Shown here one piece after another: positions 18,894 through 28,692 of a DNA stretch of 64,000 nt (position 1 is its first letter; each line of letters starts with the position of its first letter). The translations under genes were made by a program, and so were the position numbers. Below the pieces are notes generated by a model, which ran no database searches, was not told the origin of the DNA, and saw only the letters and a program-made list of their open reading frames with translations. Source of the DNA: Streptomyces sp. AC555_RSS877 (lineage in GTDB: Bacteria > Actinomycetota > Actinomycetes > Streptomycetales > Streptomycetaceae); the NCBI RefSeq assembly GCF_019049245.1, contig NZ_JAGMUK010000030.1, positions 212,094 through 276,093 of the forward strand, given 5' to 3'.

Positions 18894-19529
18894 TCAGATA
18901 CCGAGCTGCTTCGACCCGTGCAGCTTGTCGATCGCCTCCTTGTCGCCGTCCAGCTCCACCTTGGCCGCGTTCTGGCGGCCGTAGAGGAACAGCAGCAGCT
19001 CCGACGGCTCGCCGGTCACCGTCACGACCGGCGTGCCGCGGTGGGCGACGGCGGTCTGGCCGTCGGGACGGCGCAGCACCAGGCCCGTCGGAACGCTGCG
19101 GCCCATCAGGCGGGCGGTGCGCTCCAGCCGGGACCACAGGGCGTCCTGGAAGACCTTGTCGAGTTCGCGCGGTGACCAGTCGGGCTGGGCGCGGCGGACG
19201 TCCTCGGTGTGGACGTAGAACTCGATGGTGTTGGACGCCTCGTCGATCTGCTTGAGAGAGAAGGGTGAGAACCGGGGCGGGCCGGTCCGGATCAGCTGGA
19301 CCAGTTCCTCGTACGGCTTGGCCGTGAACTCGTCCATCGCCTTCTCCAGGCGTGGCCCGAGCTGCTTGATCAGCATCCCGCCGGCCGCGTCGGGGCGGCG
19401 CTCGCGCACCACCACGTGCGCAGCCAGATCACGGGTGAGCCAGCCCTCGCACAGGGTCGGGGCCTCCGGGCCCGCGGCCTCCAACAGGTCGGCGAGGAGA
19501 AGTCGTTCACGCTTGGCGAAAGTCGACAT
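18894..19529 (-). CDS. TIGR03085-type DinB/maleylpyruvate-isomerase-fold protein
   Basis: 211 aa. The N-terminus [38 protein letters not shown] is typical of the actinobacterial TIGR03085 group, related to mycothiol-dependent maleylpyruvate isomerases. A W-x-x-R-D-L-A-A-H segment carries one candidate metal-binding His; further His occurs in [13 protein letters not shown]. These proteins are predicted metal-dependent, mycothiol-using enzymes of unknown substrate. The gene is convergent with the MFS pseudogene and divergent from hisI. Confidence 0.8.
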   Translation of the reverse strand: MSTFAKRERLLLADLLEAAGPEAPTLCEGWLTRDLAAHVVVRERRPDAAGGMLIKQLGPRLEKAMDEFTAKPYEELVQLIRTGPPRFSPFSLKQIDEASNTIEFYVHTEDVRRAQPDWSPRELDKVFQDALWSRLERTARLMGRSVPTGLVLRRPDGQTAVAHRGTPVVTVTGEPSELLLFLYGRQNAAKVELDGDKEAIDKLHGSKQLGI

Positions 19530-19599
19530 GACGTCAGCCTACGGCCGTCTTCCCGGTCCGCACAGTGGACACCCCACGGTGACTGTCAGTGGCGGGCGG

Positions 19600-19605
19600 C
19601 ACAAT
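19600..19605 (+). promoter_or_regulatory. -10 box of leaderless hisI
   Basis: CACAAT ends 6 nt before the ATG of hisI with no ribosome site. Confidence 0.55.
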
Positions 19606-19611
19606 GGCACC

Positions 19612-20010
19612 ATGACCAGCAGCACGCCCCGCCAGCCCAGCCGGCTCGACCCCGAGATCGCCGCGCGTCTCAAGCGCAGCGCCGACGGGCTCCTGCCCGC
19701 CATCGCCCAGCAGTACGACACGGGGGAGGTGCTGATGCTCGGCTGGATGGACGACGAGGCGCTGCACCGCACGCTCACCACAGGCCGCTGCACCTACTGG
19801 TCGCGCAGCCGCCGCGAGTACTGGGTCAAGGGCGACACCTCCGGCCACTTCCAGTGGGTCAGGTCCGTGGCCCTGGACTGCGACGCGGACACCGTGCTGG
19901 TCAAGGTCGACCAGGTCGGCGCCGCCTGCCACACCGGCGCCCGCACCTGCTTCGACGCCGACGTGCTGGTCAAGGACGCCGATTCCGGCGTACCGGCCGC
20001 GGATCAGTAG
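19612..20010 (+). CDS. hisI: Phosphoribosyl-AMP cyclohydrolase
   Basis: 132 aa, monofunctional HisI (no HisE domain). [48 protein letters not shown] and the zinc-site segment [12 protein letters not shown] are all family hallmarks; Mg binds the DCDAD acidic cluster. It opens the adenine ring of PR-AMP in step three of histidine synthesis. It stands apart from the hisD operon, and trpE follows 11 bp later, so the two may also be read on one transcript. The ATG follows a -10 box directly. Confidence 0.96.
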   Translation: MTSSTPRQPSRLDPEIAARLKRSADGLLPAIAQQYDTGEVLMLGWMDDEALHRTLTTGRCTYWSRSRREYWVKGDTSGHFQWVRSVALDCDADTVLVKVDQVGAACHTGARTCFDADVLVKDADSGVPAADQ

Positions 20011-20013
20011 GGT
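20008..20013 (+). promoter_or_regulatory. Candidate -10 box of leaderless trpE, over the hisI stop
   Basis: TAGGGT ends 8 nt before the trpE ATG, and no ribosome site precedes that ATG. The first three bases are the hisI stop codon. If used, trpE has its own leaderless mRNA with no room for a leader-peptide attenuator. Confidence 0.4.
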
Positions 20014-20021
20014 CAGCCGCC

Positions 20022-21500
<1,479 letters not shown>

Positions 21501-21547
21501 GGCGCTTATCACTGAACCCCGGGTGACGGTTCGCCCGTGGTTCAGGC

Positions 21548-21553
21548 GATAGT
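21548..21553 (+). promoter_or_regulatory. -10 box of leaderless TIGR02234 gene
   Basis: GATAGT ends 7 nt before the GTG at 21561. This decides that start over the upstream GTG 21537. Confidence 0.5.
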
Positions 21554-21560
21554 GGAGTAC

Positions 21561-22193
21561 GTGACTCCCGTACCTCACCCCCGTTCCGAAGCCGCAGGAC
21601 CCGCCCGGGCCGGCCGCCGGAGTCTTGCCGTCGCCCTGCTCAGCGGGGCGCTCGGCGCGGCCGTGGCGTTGCTGGCAACCCGCCAGGAGTGGTCGCAGGG
21701 CACCGCGACGGTGGCCGGCGGCAGCTTCCCGCTGACCGCCACGGGCAGCGACGTGACGGGCGTGCCCGCGTCCCTGGCCATAGTGGGCCTCGCCGCGCTC
21801 GTCGCCGTCTTCGCCGTCCGCCGGGCCGGCCGTTTCGTGGTCGCCGCCCTGCTCGCGCTCTCCGGCGCCGGCACCATCGCGGCGGCCCTCCTCGGCGTCG
21901 GTGACAGCTCCGCGCTCGACGAGCAGGCCGCGAAGGCCTCCGGCGACACCTCGGCCACCGTCGACGCCCTCTCCCACACCGCCTGGCCCTACGTCGCGGT
22001 CGCCGGCGGTGCCCTGCTCCTCCTGGCCGGTCTGCTCGCCCTGCGCTACGGACGCCAGTGGCCCGCGATGTCCGGGCGCTACGAGCGCTCCGGCGCACCC
22101 CGTCCGCGCCGCCAGGCGCCCGCCGCCGACCCCGACCGCCCCGAGGACATCTGGAAGGCCCTCGACCGGGGCGAGGACCCGACCAGCGCGTAG
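21561..22193 (+). CDS. Trp-biosynthesis-associated membrane protein (TIGR02234)
   Basis: 210 aa with four hydrophobic segments: SLAVALLSGALGAAVALLA, LAIVGLAALVAVFAV, FVVAALLALSGAGTIAAAL and YVAVAGGALLLLAGLLAL. An extracytoplasmic loop carries TRQEWSQGTATVAGG. The C-terminus ends DIWKALDRGEDPT, a tail I recall in this family. TIGR02234 proteins are found in actinobacteria next to trp genes; their role is unproven. It lies between trpE and the trpC cluster, as expected. Confidence 0.88.
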   Translation: MTPVPHPRSEAAGPARAGRRSLAVALLSGALGAAVALLATRQEWSQGTATVAGGSFPLTATGSDVTGVPASLAIVGLAALVAVFAVRRAGRFVVAALLALSGAGTIAAALLGVGDSSALDEQAAKASGDTSATVDALSHTAWPYVAVAGGALLLLAGLLALRYGRQWPAMSGRYERSGAPRPRRQAPAADPDRPEDIWKALDRGEDPTSA

Positions 22194-22251
22194 GCCTCCG
22201 GCGGTCGCGCGGTCCAGGCGGCTACGGGGTTGGGGGGCAGTGATGTGCCGG

Positions 22252-22395
22252 GTGCTGGTGTGTGTGGGGGCTGGTCGCGCAGTTCCTCGCGCCCCTGGGG
22301 GTGCTGGTGTGTGTGGGGGCTGGTCGCGCAGTTCCTCGCGCCCCTGGGGGTGCTGGTGTGTGGGGGCTGGTCGCGCAGTTCCCCGCGCCCCTGGA
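22252..22395. repeat. Three 49-bp direct repeats, Streptomyces dispersed element
   Basis: Units start at 22252, 22301 and 22350 (GTGCTGGTGTGTG), each ending in a copy of GGTCGCGCAGTTCC plus a GCGCCCCTGG block; the third lacks one GT. The complement of the core, GGGGCGCG then AACTGCGCGACC, is a dispersed repeat I recall in many Streptomyces genomes, and a diverged reverse-orientation copy lies at the end of trpM. The array fills most of the 313-bp gap between the TIGR02234 gene and the next small gene; no gene is seen here. Confidence 0.85.
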
Positions 22396-22506
22396 GGTGC
22401 CCCCGACGCGCGAGGGCCGACCCCCGGACACCCGGCACGCGCGCGTGCGGAACAATGAGGCATGAGCGTCCGGCTCAGACACGTACACAGCAACGAGGAG
22501 CAAGTC

Positions 22507-22758
22507 ATGGCGGGCAGCAGCCACGGTCACACCCCGGCCGCCTGGACCGGTGTCATCATCGCCTTCATCGGTTTCACCGTCGCCGGCGCCTTCATGGTGC
22601 TGGCCGAGCCGGCGGGCTTCTGGGGCGGCATGGTGATCGTGGTCCTCGGTGGCGTGGTCGGCTGGATCATGCGGAAGATGGGACTGGGGCAGCCGAAGAG
22701 CAACCACCCGGTGCACGAGGTCGCGGGCGAGCGCGAGCCCGCGCGCGTCGAGGGCTGA
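22507..22758 (+). CDS. HGxxPAAW-type small membrane protein
   Basis: 83 aa. SHGHTPAAWTGV is the family signature, followed by two hydrophobic segments (VIIAFIGFTVAGAFMVLA and MVIVVLGGVVGWIM) and a polar tail. ATG 22507 has GAGGAG 6 nt upstream, better than ATG 22462, which probably marks the region near the mRNA start. It is conserved beside trp genes in Streptomyces; function unknown. Confidence 0.85.
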   Translation: MAGSSHGHTPAAWTGVIIAFIGFTVAGAFMVLAEPAGFWGGMVIVVLGGVVGWIMRKMGLGQPKSNHPVHEVAGEREPARVEG

Positions 22759-22776
22759 TCGCGCAGCACTTCGTGA

Positions 22777-22810
22777 AGGGGCGGCCCGGTGCGACGCCGG
22801 GGCCGCCCCT
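22777..22810 (+). terminator. Hairpin after the HGxxPAAW gene
   Basis: Perfect 11-bp inverted repeat, AGGGGCGGCCC and GGGCCGCCCCT, with a 12-nt loop, 18 bp after the stop. Confidence 0.75.
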
Positions 22811-22837
22811 CACGCGCGTCCAGGGGCCCGCACAGGG

Positions 22838-22843
22838 CACAAT
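22838..22843 (+). promoter_or_regulatory. -10 box of leaderless DUF2752 gene
   Basis: CACAAT ends 6 nt before the GTG at 22850 and no ribosome site is present. Confidence 0.5.
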
Positions 22844-22849
22844 GCGGGC

Positions 22850-23302
22850 GTGGACGCCGACAGCCGGAGCACCCGGACGACATCGCCTTCCGACGCTCCC
22901 GACAAGGGCGTGCCGGGCCGGCTGGCCGTGCCGGCGGGAGTCCTCGCGGCGGTCGTCGGGGCCTTCGCGTACGTGGGCACCGTGGACCCCAACCAGCCCG
23001 GCCATTACCCCGTCTGCCCGCTGCTGCGCCTCACCGGCATCTACTGCCCGGGCTGCGGCGGGCTGCGCAGCGCGCACGCCTTCGTCCACGGGGACTTCGT
23101 CGCGGCGCTCGGCGACAACGCCCTGGCCGTCGTCGGCTACTTCGCCTTCGCGGTGGTGTGGACCGTCTGGGTGGTCCGTGCGGTGCGCGGACGGCCGGCC
23201 AGGATCGTTCTCGGGCCGGTGCAGCTGTGGAGTCTCGGCACGTTGGTGCTGGTCTTCACGGTTGTCCGGAACCTGCCGTTCGGTGGCTGGCTACACCCTT
23301 GA
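22850..23302 (+). CDS. DUF2752 membrane protein
   Basis: 150 aa. After a polar N-terminus there are three hydrophobic segments: LAVPAGVLAAVVGAFAYVG, ALAVVGYFAFAVVWTVWVV and LWSLGTLVLVFTVV. The DUF2752 hallmark ICPLLRxTGIYCPGCGGLRSAH-like stretch is here as CPLLRLTGIYCPGCGG, a CxxC pair within a short loop. Function unknown. It lies just upstream of trpC; the GTG start is set by the -10 box. Confidence 0.85.
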   Translation: MDADSRSTRTTSPSDAPDKGVPGRLAVPAGVLAAVVGAFAYVGTVDPNQPGHYPVCPLLRLTGIYCPGCGGLRSAHAFVHGDFVAALGDNALAVVGYFAFAVVWTVWVVRAVRGRPARIVLGPVQLWSLGTLVLVFTVVRNLPFGGWLHP

Positions 23303-23370
23303 TCAATTAACGAAGGTCCAGGTAGTGGGACCGGCGTCAACCGGATGCGAGGCCTACGCCCTCCTGCGGA

Positions 23371-23376
23371 TACCAT
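23371..23376 (+). promoter_or_regulatory. Candidate trpC promoter -10
   Basis: TACCAT within the 166-bp gap before trpC would give a leader of about 85 nt. The gap also holds a small inverted repeat, GGTCC/GGACC (about 23316-23333), after the DUF2752 stop. No convincing -35 or leader peptide was seen. Confidence 0.3.
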
Positions 23377-23468
23377 CGAGGTGACCACCCGTTTCGTCTG
23401 ATGAGGCGGTCCGGTCGACAGAAGCTTTACCGCTTGAACAGTCAACCGTCTGGAAGGGGGCCGCTCGC

Positions 23469-24278
23469 GTGAGTGTGCTCGACGAGATCATCGACGGAGT
23501 CCGTGCCGACCTCGCGGAACGGCAGGCGCGCGTCAGCCTCGACGAGCTCAAGGAGCGCGCGGCGAAGGCTCCCGCGGCCAAGGACGGGCTCGCCGCACTG
23601 CGGGGCGACGGCGTCAAGGTCATCTGCGAGGTCAAGCGCTCCAGCCCGTCCAAGGGCGCGCTGGCCGCGATCGCCGACCCGGCCGGCCTCGCCGCGGACT
23701 ACGAGGCGGGCGGCGCCGCCGTCATCTCCGTACTGACCGAGGAGCGCCGCTTCGGCGGCTCGCTGGCCGACCTCGAAGCGGTCCGCGCGCGCGTGGACAT
23801 CCCCCTGCTGCGCAAGGACTTCATCGTCACCTCGTATCAGCTGTGGGAGGCCCGGGCCTACGGCGCCGACCTCGCGCTGCTCATCGTGGCCGCCCTGGAC
23901 CAGCCGGCGCTCGAGTCCCTCATCGAGCGCGCCGAGTCCATCGGGCTCACCCCGCTCGTCGAGGTGCACGACGAGGACGAGGTGGAGCGCGCGGTGGACG
24001 CGGGCGCCAAGGTGATCGGCGTCAACGCGCGCAACCTGAAGACGCTGGAGGTCGACCGCACGACCTTCGAGCGGCTGGCGCCGGAGATCCCGGACCACCT
24101 CGTCAAGATCGCCGAGTCCGGCATCCGCGGCCCGCACGACCTGATCGCGTACGCCAACGCCGGTGCCGACGCGGTCCTGGTGGGCGAGTCCCTGGTGACC
24201 GGCAAGGACCCCAAGACGGCGGTCGCCGACCTGGTGGCGGCGGGCGAGCACCCCGCACTCCGGCACGGCCGGGGCTGA
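23469..24278 (+). CDS. trpC: Indole-3-glycerol phosphate synthase
   Basis: 269 aa barrel enzyme closing the indole ring (CdRP to indole-3-glycerol phosphate). Hallmarks: [13 protein letters not shown] with the catalytic Lys, [52 protein letters not shown] and [11 protein letters not shown] 23469 has GGAAGGGG 8 nt upstream. It is the first gene of the trpC-trpM-trpB-trpA group. PriA in the his operon supplies the preceding isomerase step. Confidence 0.96.
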   Translation: MSVLDEIIDGVRADLAERQARVSLDELKERAAKAPAAKDGLAALRGDGVKVICEVKRSSPSKGALAAIADPAGLAADYEAGGAAVISVLTEERRFGGSLADLEAVRARVDIPLLRKDFIVTSYQLWEARAYGADLALLIVAALDQPALESLIERAESIGLTPLVEVHDEDEVERAVDAGAKVIGVNARNLKTLEVDRTTFERLAPEIPDHLVKIAESGIRGPHDLIAYANAGADAVLVGESLVTGKDPKTAVADLVAAGEHPALRHGRG

Positions 24279-24286
24279 CGGCTCGC

Positions 24287-24292
24287 TAAACT
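24287..24292 (+). promoter_or_regulatory. -10 box of leaderless trpM
   Basis: TAAACT, close to the TANNNT consensus, ends 7 nt before the trpM ATG. It suggests an internal trp promoter just after trpC. Confidence 0.55.
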
Positions 24293-24299
24293 GACCGCG

Positions 24300-24491
24300 A
24301 TGACACTCACGATCACCCTGACGACCCCGGACCGGTACGCCCGCCTGGCGCGCGGCTGCCGGCCCCGCGGCTGCCGTGCGCCCGCACGCAGGGTGCACGG
24401 GCGTCGGGTGCGGTACGTCATCGGTGACGAGCCGGGCCAGGTGAACGGCATGCGATGGCAGCGCCCCGCGAGGGGCGCGGGGCAGTTCTGA
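24300..24491 (+). CDS. trpM: Tryptophan biosynthesis modulator TrpM
   Basis: 63 aa, basic: MTLTITLTTPDRYARLARG then an Arg/Cys-rich middle and RYVIGDEPGQVNGMRW. Position between trpC and trpB and size match TrpM (formerly trpX) of S. coelicolor, a small protein reported to modulate tryptophan synthesis and differentiation. The last ~10 codons (WQRPARGAGQF and stop) fall inside a dispersed repeat, so the C-terminus is probably variable between strains. It has its own likely leaderless promoter. Confidence 0.82.
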   Translation: MTLTITLTTPDRYARLARGCRPRGCRAPARRVHGRRVRYVIGDEPGQVNGMRWQRPARGAGQF

Positions 24492-24540
24492 CCATGCGGC
24501 TCCGCCGCGTGCGCGCGACAAGCCACAGCCGGCCCACGGC
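24461..24540. repeat. Dispersed repeat/hairpin between trpM and trpB
   Basis: Starts with a perfect hairpin GCGCCCC-GCGA-GGGGCGC (24461-24478), continues AGGGGCGCGGGGCAGTTC, then a second hairpin-like GCGGCTCCGCCGC, and ends GCGCGACAAGCCACAGCC. It is a diverged copy of the element repeated at 22252-22395, in opposite orientation. It supplies the end of trpM and lies 60-140 bp before trpB, where it could affect readthrough. Confidence 0.65.
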
Positions 24541-24606
24541 CGACTGACGAACCCCGCCCCCACGGCGACAAGTGTCTGTCCACCACACTCACCGTGAGGC
24601 TCAAGC

Positions 24607-25893
24607 ATGCCCAGCGAGTTCTTCATTCCCGACCCCGAGGGCCGGATCCCCAGCGCCGAAGGCTACTTCGGCGCGTTCGGCGGCAAGTTCATCCCGGAGG
24701 CGCTCGTCGCCGCCGTGGACGAGGTCGCCGTCGAGTACGAGAAGGCGAAGGGGGACCCCGAGTTCGCGCGCGAACTCGACGACCTCCTCGTCCACTACAC
24801 CGGCCGGCCCAGCTCCCTCACCGAGGTGCGGCGGTTCGCCGAACACGCCGGTGGCGCCCGGGTGTTCCTCAAGCGCGAGGACCTCAACCACACCGGCTCG
24901 CACAAGATCAACAACGTGCTGGGCCAGGCGCTGCTCACCAAGCGCATGGGCAAGACCCGCGTCATCGCCGAGACCGGCGCCGGTCAGCACGGTGTCGCGA
25001 CCGCCACCGCCTGCGCGCTGTTCGGGCTCGAGTGCACCATCTACATGGGTGAGATCGACACCCAGCGCCAGGCCCTCAACGTGGCCCGGATGCGGATGCT
25101 CGGCGCCGAGGTCGTCGCCGTGAAGTCCGGCAGCCGCACGCTGAAGGACGCGATCAACGAGGCGTTCCGTGACTGGGTCGCCAACGTCGACCGCACCCAC
25201 TACCTGTTCGGGACCGTGGCCGGACCGCACCCCTTCCCGGCCATGGTGCGCGACTTCCACCGGGTGATCGGCGTCGAGGCCCGACGCCAGATCCTGGAGC
25301 GCGCCGGACGGCTGCCCGACGCCGCCATCGCCTGCGTCGGCGGCGGCTCCAACGCCATCGGCCTCTTCCACGCCTTCATCCCGGACGCGGACGTACGCCT
25401 CATCGGCTGCGAGCCCGCCGGGCACGGCGTGGAGACGGGCGAGCACGCGGCGACCCTGACGGCCGGCGAGCCCGGCATCCTGCACGGGTCGCGGTCGTAC
25501 GTCCTCCAGGACGAGGAGGGCCAGATCACCGAGCCGTACTCGATCTCGGCCGGTCTGGACTACCCGGGCATCGGCCCGGAGCACGCCTACCTCAAGGACA
25601 GCGGCCGCGGCGAGTACCGCGCGGTCACCGACGACGCGGCCATGCAGGCCCTGCGCCTGCTGTCGCGGACCGAGGGCATCATCCCGGCCATCGAGAGCGC
25701 ACACGCGCTGGCCGGTGCGCTGGAGGTCGGCAGGGAGCTCGGCAAGGACGGGCTGATCGTGGTCAACCTGTCCGGCCGCGGCGACAAGGACATGGACACG
25801 GCCGCCCGCTATTTCGACCTGTACGACACCGACGCCCAGGTCGCCGCCGACCAGGACGCCGACACCGCCGAGATCGAGGGGGACGCCAAGTGA
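24607..25893 (+). CDS. trpB: Tryptophan synthase beta subunit
   Basis: 428 aa. The PLP lysine is K100 in [50 protein letters not shown] and SGRGDKD are intact. It joins indole and serine to give tryptophan and channels indole from TrpA. A ~25-residue acidic tail ([19 protein letters not shown]) extends past the usual end. A modest GTGAGG ribosome site precedes the ATG. It overlaps trpA by 4 bp. Confidence 0.97.
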   Translation: MPSEFFIPDPEGRIPSAEGYFGAFGGKFIPEALVAAVDEVAVEYEKAKGDPEFARELDDLLVHYTGRPSSLTEVRRFAEHAGGARVFLKREDLNHTGSHKINNVLGQALLTKRMGKTRVIAETGAGQHGVATATACALFGLECTIYMGEIDTQRQALNVARMRMLGAEVVAVKSGSRTLKDAINEAFRDWVANVDRTHYLFGTVAGPHPFPAMVRDFHRVIGVEARRQILERAGRLPDAAIACVGGGSNAIGLFHAFIPDADVRLIGCEPAGHGVETGEHAATLTAGEPGILHGSRSYVLQDEEGQITEPYSISAGLDYPGIGPEHAYLKDSGRGEYRAVTDDAAMQALRLLSRTEGIIPAIESAHALAGALEVGRELGKDGLIVVNLSGRGDKDMDTAARYFDLYDTDAQVAADQDADTAEIEGDAK

Positions 25894-26708
25894 GCGGGAA
25901 CATCCAACTGCTGGCCGACACCCTCGCCGCCGCCAAGGCGGAAGGGCGTTCCGCGCTCATCGCCTACCTCCCGGCCGGGTTCCCGACCGTGGACGGCGGC
26001 ATCGAGGCGATCAAGGCCGTTTTCGACGGCGGCGCGGACATCGTCGAGGTCGGTCTGCCGCACAGCGACCCGGTCCTCGACGGCCCGGTCATCCAGACCG
26101 CCGACGACATCGCCCTGCGCGGCGGCGTCAAGATCGCGGACGTCATGCGGACGGTCCGCGAGGCCCACGAGGCGACCGGGAAGCCGGTGCTCGTGATGAC
26201 GTACTGGAACCCGATCGACCGCTACGGCGTCGAGCGTTTCACCGCCGAACTCGCCGGGGCGGGCGGCGCCGGGTGCATCCTGCCCGACCTGCCCGTACAG
26301 GAGTCGGCGCTGTGGAGGGAGCACGCGCAGAAGCACGGGCTCGCGACGGTCTTCGTGGTGGCGCCCAGCAGCAAGGACGAGCGGCTCGCCAAGATCACCG
26401 CGGCGGGCAGCGGCTTCGTCTACGCCGCCTCGCTGATGGGCGTCACCGGCACCCGCGCGTCGGTCGGCGAGCAGGCCCAGGACCTGGTGCAGCGCACCCG
26501 GGCCACCGGCACCGACCTGCCGGTCTGCGTCGGGCTCGGCGTCTCCGACGCAGGGCAGGCCGCCGAGGTCGCCGGCTTCGCCGACGGCGTGATCGTCGGT
26601 TCGGCCTTCGTCAAGCGGATGCTGGACGCGCCGGACGACGCCGCCGGGGTCGAGGCGGTCCGTGCGCTCGCCGGTGAGCTCGCCAAGGGCGTGCGCGGGA
26701 AGGCGTAG
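25890..26708 (+). CDS. trpA: Tryptophan synthase alpha subunit
   Basis: 272 aa barrel that cleaves indole-3-glycerol phosphate. [27 protein letters not shown] (catalytic Glu near 53, Asp near 60), [14 protein letters not shown] and VCVGLGVSD with phosphate loop VIVGSAFV are present. GTG start overlaps the trpB stop (GTGA). It is last in the trp group and is followed by a strong hairpin. Confidence 0.97.
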   Translation: MSGNIQLLADTLAAAKAEGRSALIAYLPAGFPTVDGGIEAIKAVFDGGADIVEVGLPHSDPVLDGPVIQTADDIALRGGVKIADVMRTVREAHEATGKPVLVMTYWNPIDRYGVERFTAELAGAGGAGCILPDLPVQESALWREHAQKHGLATVFVVAPSSKDERLAKITAAGSGFVYAASLMGVTGTRASVGEQAQDLVQRTRATGTDLPVCVGLGVSDAGQAAEVAGFADGVIVGSAFVKRMLDAPDDAAGVEAVRALAGELAKGVRGKA

Positions 26709-26754
26709 CAAGGCGGGACATTTCGTAAGGGTCGCTCGAACGGGTGGACCTGGG

Positions 26755-26783
26755 ACCGGGGAGGCGCGGTGCGCCTCCCCGGT
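26755..26783 (+). terminator. Strong hairpin after trpA
   Basis: Perfect 13-bp inverted repeat, ACCGGGGAGGCGC and GCGCCTCCCCGGT, with a 3-nt loop, 46 bp after the trpA stop. It also lies only 14 bp before the next start codon, so it could sit in that gene's leader. Confidence 0.8.
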
Positions 26784-26797
26784 TCGTTCTGCGGGAT

Positions 26798-27574
26798 GTG
26801 AACGAGAAGAAGCGAGAGGGAAAGCGCACCGCCCGGGAGCGGCTGGCGGAAGAGCGCGAGAAACAGAGGTCCGCGGAGAAGCGGCGCCGGGCGCTGATCG
26901 TGGGCGCGAGCGTGGTCTGTGTCCTGGGTCTCGCGGCGGTGATCGGCGTGGTCGCGGCGAACGTGGGCCAGGACGACGGCAGTGACTCCGCGGGCCCGGT
27001 CGTGGTGCCCTCGGGGGCCAAGGGCAAGGACAGCCTCGCGATCCCGGCCGGCAAGGAGAGCGCCAAGTCGACGCTCGCCATCTGGGAGGACTTCCGCTGC
27101 CCGGCCTGCAAGGCCTTCGAGATCGCGTACCGGCCGGTGATCCACGAGCTGACCGCCTCCGGGCAGCTGAAGGTGGAGTACCACCTGGCGACGATCATCG
27201 ACGGCAACATGGGCGGCACCGGCTCCCGCACGGCGGCCAACGCCGCCGCCTGCGCACAGGACGCCGGAAAGTTCACGGCCTACCACGACGTGCTGTTCGA
27301 CAACCAGCCCCCGGAGACCGACGACGCCTTCGCCCAGACCGGCAAGCTCATCGAGCTGGCGGCCAAGGTCGACGGCCTCGACACGACCGCGTTCCGTACG
27401 TGTGTCGAGAAGGGCACCCACAACAGCTGGGTCGAGAAGTCCGCCGCGGCCTTCCGCAACGGCGGCTTCAGCGGCACGCCGACGGTGATTCTCAACGGCA
27501 AGAACATCTACCAGGACCAGACCATGACGCCGGCGAAACTGAAGCAGCTGGTGCAGGAGGCCGACACGGCGTGA
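26798..27574 (+). CDS. DsbA-like membrane-anchored thioredoxin
   Basis: 258 aa. A charged N-terminus (NEKKREGKRTARERLAEERE) precedes a single membrane anchor at about 32-54; the rest faces outside. The thioredoxin fold carries EDFRCPACKAFE (Cys about 101 and 104), a CxxC typical of DsbA/DSBA-type oxidoreductases, and the cis-Pro region GGFSGTPTVILNG. It should act on disulfides of secreted proteins. GTG 26798 directly follows the strong hairpin; an upstream frame starting within the hairpin is unlikely. It lies just before lgt. Confidence 0.9.
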   Translation: MNEKKREGKRTARERLAEEREKQRSAEKRRRALIVGASVVCVLGLAAVIGVVAANVGQDDGSDSAGPVVVPSGAKGKDSLAIPAGKESAKSTLAIWEDFRCPACKAFEIAYRPVIHELTASGQLKVEYHLATIIDGNMGGTGSRTAANAAACAQDAGKFTAYHDVLFDNQPPETDDAFAQTGKLIELAAKVDGLDTTAFRTCVEKGTHNSWVEKSAAAFRNGGFSGTPTVILNGKNIYQDQTMTPAKLKQLVQEADTA

Positions 27575-27653
27575 CCGGCGGTTGAGGAGCTTTCACACCC
27601 GCCCGTTATGGACCCGTAGCCGGGCTGCCCGCCGTGGGCCCGGTCCGGCACGG

Positions 27654-27659
27654 TAGCGT
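27654..27659 (+). promoter_or_regulatory. Candidate -10 box for lgt
   Basis: TAGCGT lies 10 nt before the lgt ATG with no obvious ribosome site between. Confidence 0.4.
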
Positions 27660-27669
27660 CGACCTTGCC

Positions 27670-28641
27670 ATGGAACTTGCCTACATTCCCAGCCCGTCGC
27701 GCGGGGTGCTGTACATCGGCCCCATTCCGCTGCGCGGCTACGCGTTCTGCATCATCATCGGCGTCTTCGTAGCCGTCTGGCTCGGCAACAAGCGCTGGCT
27801 CGCCCGGGGAGGGCGGGCCGGCACGGTGGCCGACATCGCGGTCTGGGCCGTGCCGTTCGGTCTGGTCGGCGGCCGGCTCTACCACGTGATCACGGACTAC
27901 GAGCTGTACTTCAGCGAGGGCCGTGACTGGGTGGACGCCTTCAAGATCTGGGAAGGCGGTCTCGGCATCTGGGGCGCGATCGCGCTCGGTGCGGTGGGCG
28001 CCTGGATCGGCTGCCGCCGCCGGGGCATCCCGCTGCCCGCCTGGGCCGACGCCCTCGCCCCAGGCATCGCCCTCGCCCAGGCGATCGGCCGCTGGGGCAA
28101 CTGGTTCAACCAGGAGCTGTACGGCAAGGAGACGGACCTCCCCTGGGCCCTGCACATCACCTCGTCCGCGGACGGCCGGGTGCCCGGCTACTACCACCCG
28201 ACGTTCCTGTACGAGTCGCTGTGGTGCATCGGGGTCGCCCTCCTCGTCATCTGGGCCGACCGCCGCTTCAAGCTGGGCCATGGCCGGGCGTTCGCGCTGT
28301 ACGTCGCCTCGTACTGCGCGGGCCGGTTCTGGATCGAGTACATGCGCGTCGACGACGCCCACCACATCCTGGGCCTGCGCCTGAACAACTGGACCGCGAT
28401 GGTCGTGTTCGTGCTCGCGGTCGTCTACCTCGTGCTGTCGGCGAAGAAGCGGCCGGGCCGGGAGACGGTGGTCGAGCCGGGCGCCGAGCCCACCGACGGT
28501 GACAGTGCCTCCGGCGGCGAGCCCGAGGACGGCACCGAGGCCGACGAGAAGGCCGGGGCCGAGGGCAAGTCGGAAGCCGAGGCAGAGGCCGATACCGATA
28601 CCGAGGTCAAGGACGAGGCCGGGTCGGGCAAGAAGACCTGA
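27670..28641 (+). CDS. lgt: Prolipoprotein diacylglyceryl transferase
   Basis: 323 aa polytopic membrane enzyme that attaches diacylglycerol to the lipobox Cys of prelipoproteins. The Lgt signature GRWGNWFNQELYG is intact, as are the early RGYAFCIIIG segment, YHVITDYELY and HPTFLYESLW, with catalytic Arg and His positions kept. The C-terminal ~60 residues are a highly acidic Glu/Asp/Ala tail, a common Streptomyces extension. Streptomyces often have a second lgt elsewhere. Confidence 0.95.
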   Translation: MELAYIPSPSRGVLYIGPIPLRGYAFCIIIGVFVAVWLGNKRWLARGGRAGTVADIAVWAVPFGLVGGRLYHVITDYELYFSEGRDWVDAFKIWEGGLGIWGAIALGAVGAWIGCRRRGIPLPAWADALAPGIALAQAIGRWGNWFNQELYGKETDLPWALHITSSADGRVPGYYHPTFLYESLWCIGVALLVIWADRRFKLGHGRAFALYVASYCAGRFWIEYMRVDDAHHILGLRLNNWTAMVVFVLAVVYLVLSAKKRPGRETVVEPGAEPTDGDSASGGEPEDGTEADEKAGAEGKSEAEAEADTDTEVKDEAGSGKKT

Positions 28642-28659
28642 CGGCCGGTCGCACGTCGA

Positions 28660-28691
28660 TGAGGGCGCCCTGGGATCTCCGGGCGCCCTCA
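28660..28691. terminator. Bidirectional hairpin between lgt and the citE-like gene
   Basis: Perfect 11-bp stem, TGAGGGCGCCC and GGGCGCCCTCA, with a 10-nt loop, 18 bp after lgt and directly at the end of the convergent citE-like gene. Confidence 0.8.
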
Positions 28692-28692
28692 G

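Noticed and set aside
22252..22395. Possible CRISPR-like array of three 49-bp repeats
   Set aside because: Units are head-to-tail without spacers and belong to a dispersed Streptomyces element.
23303..23468. trp leader peptide/attenuator before trpC
   Set aside because: No short frame with Trp codons or paired terminator/antiterminator hairpins could be found.
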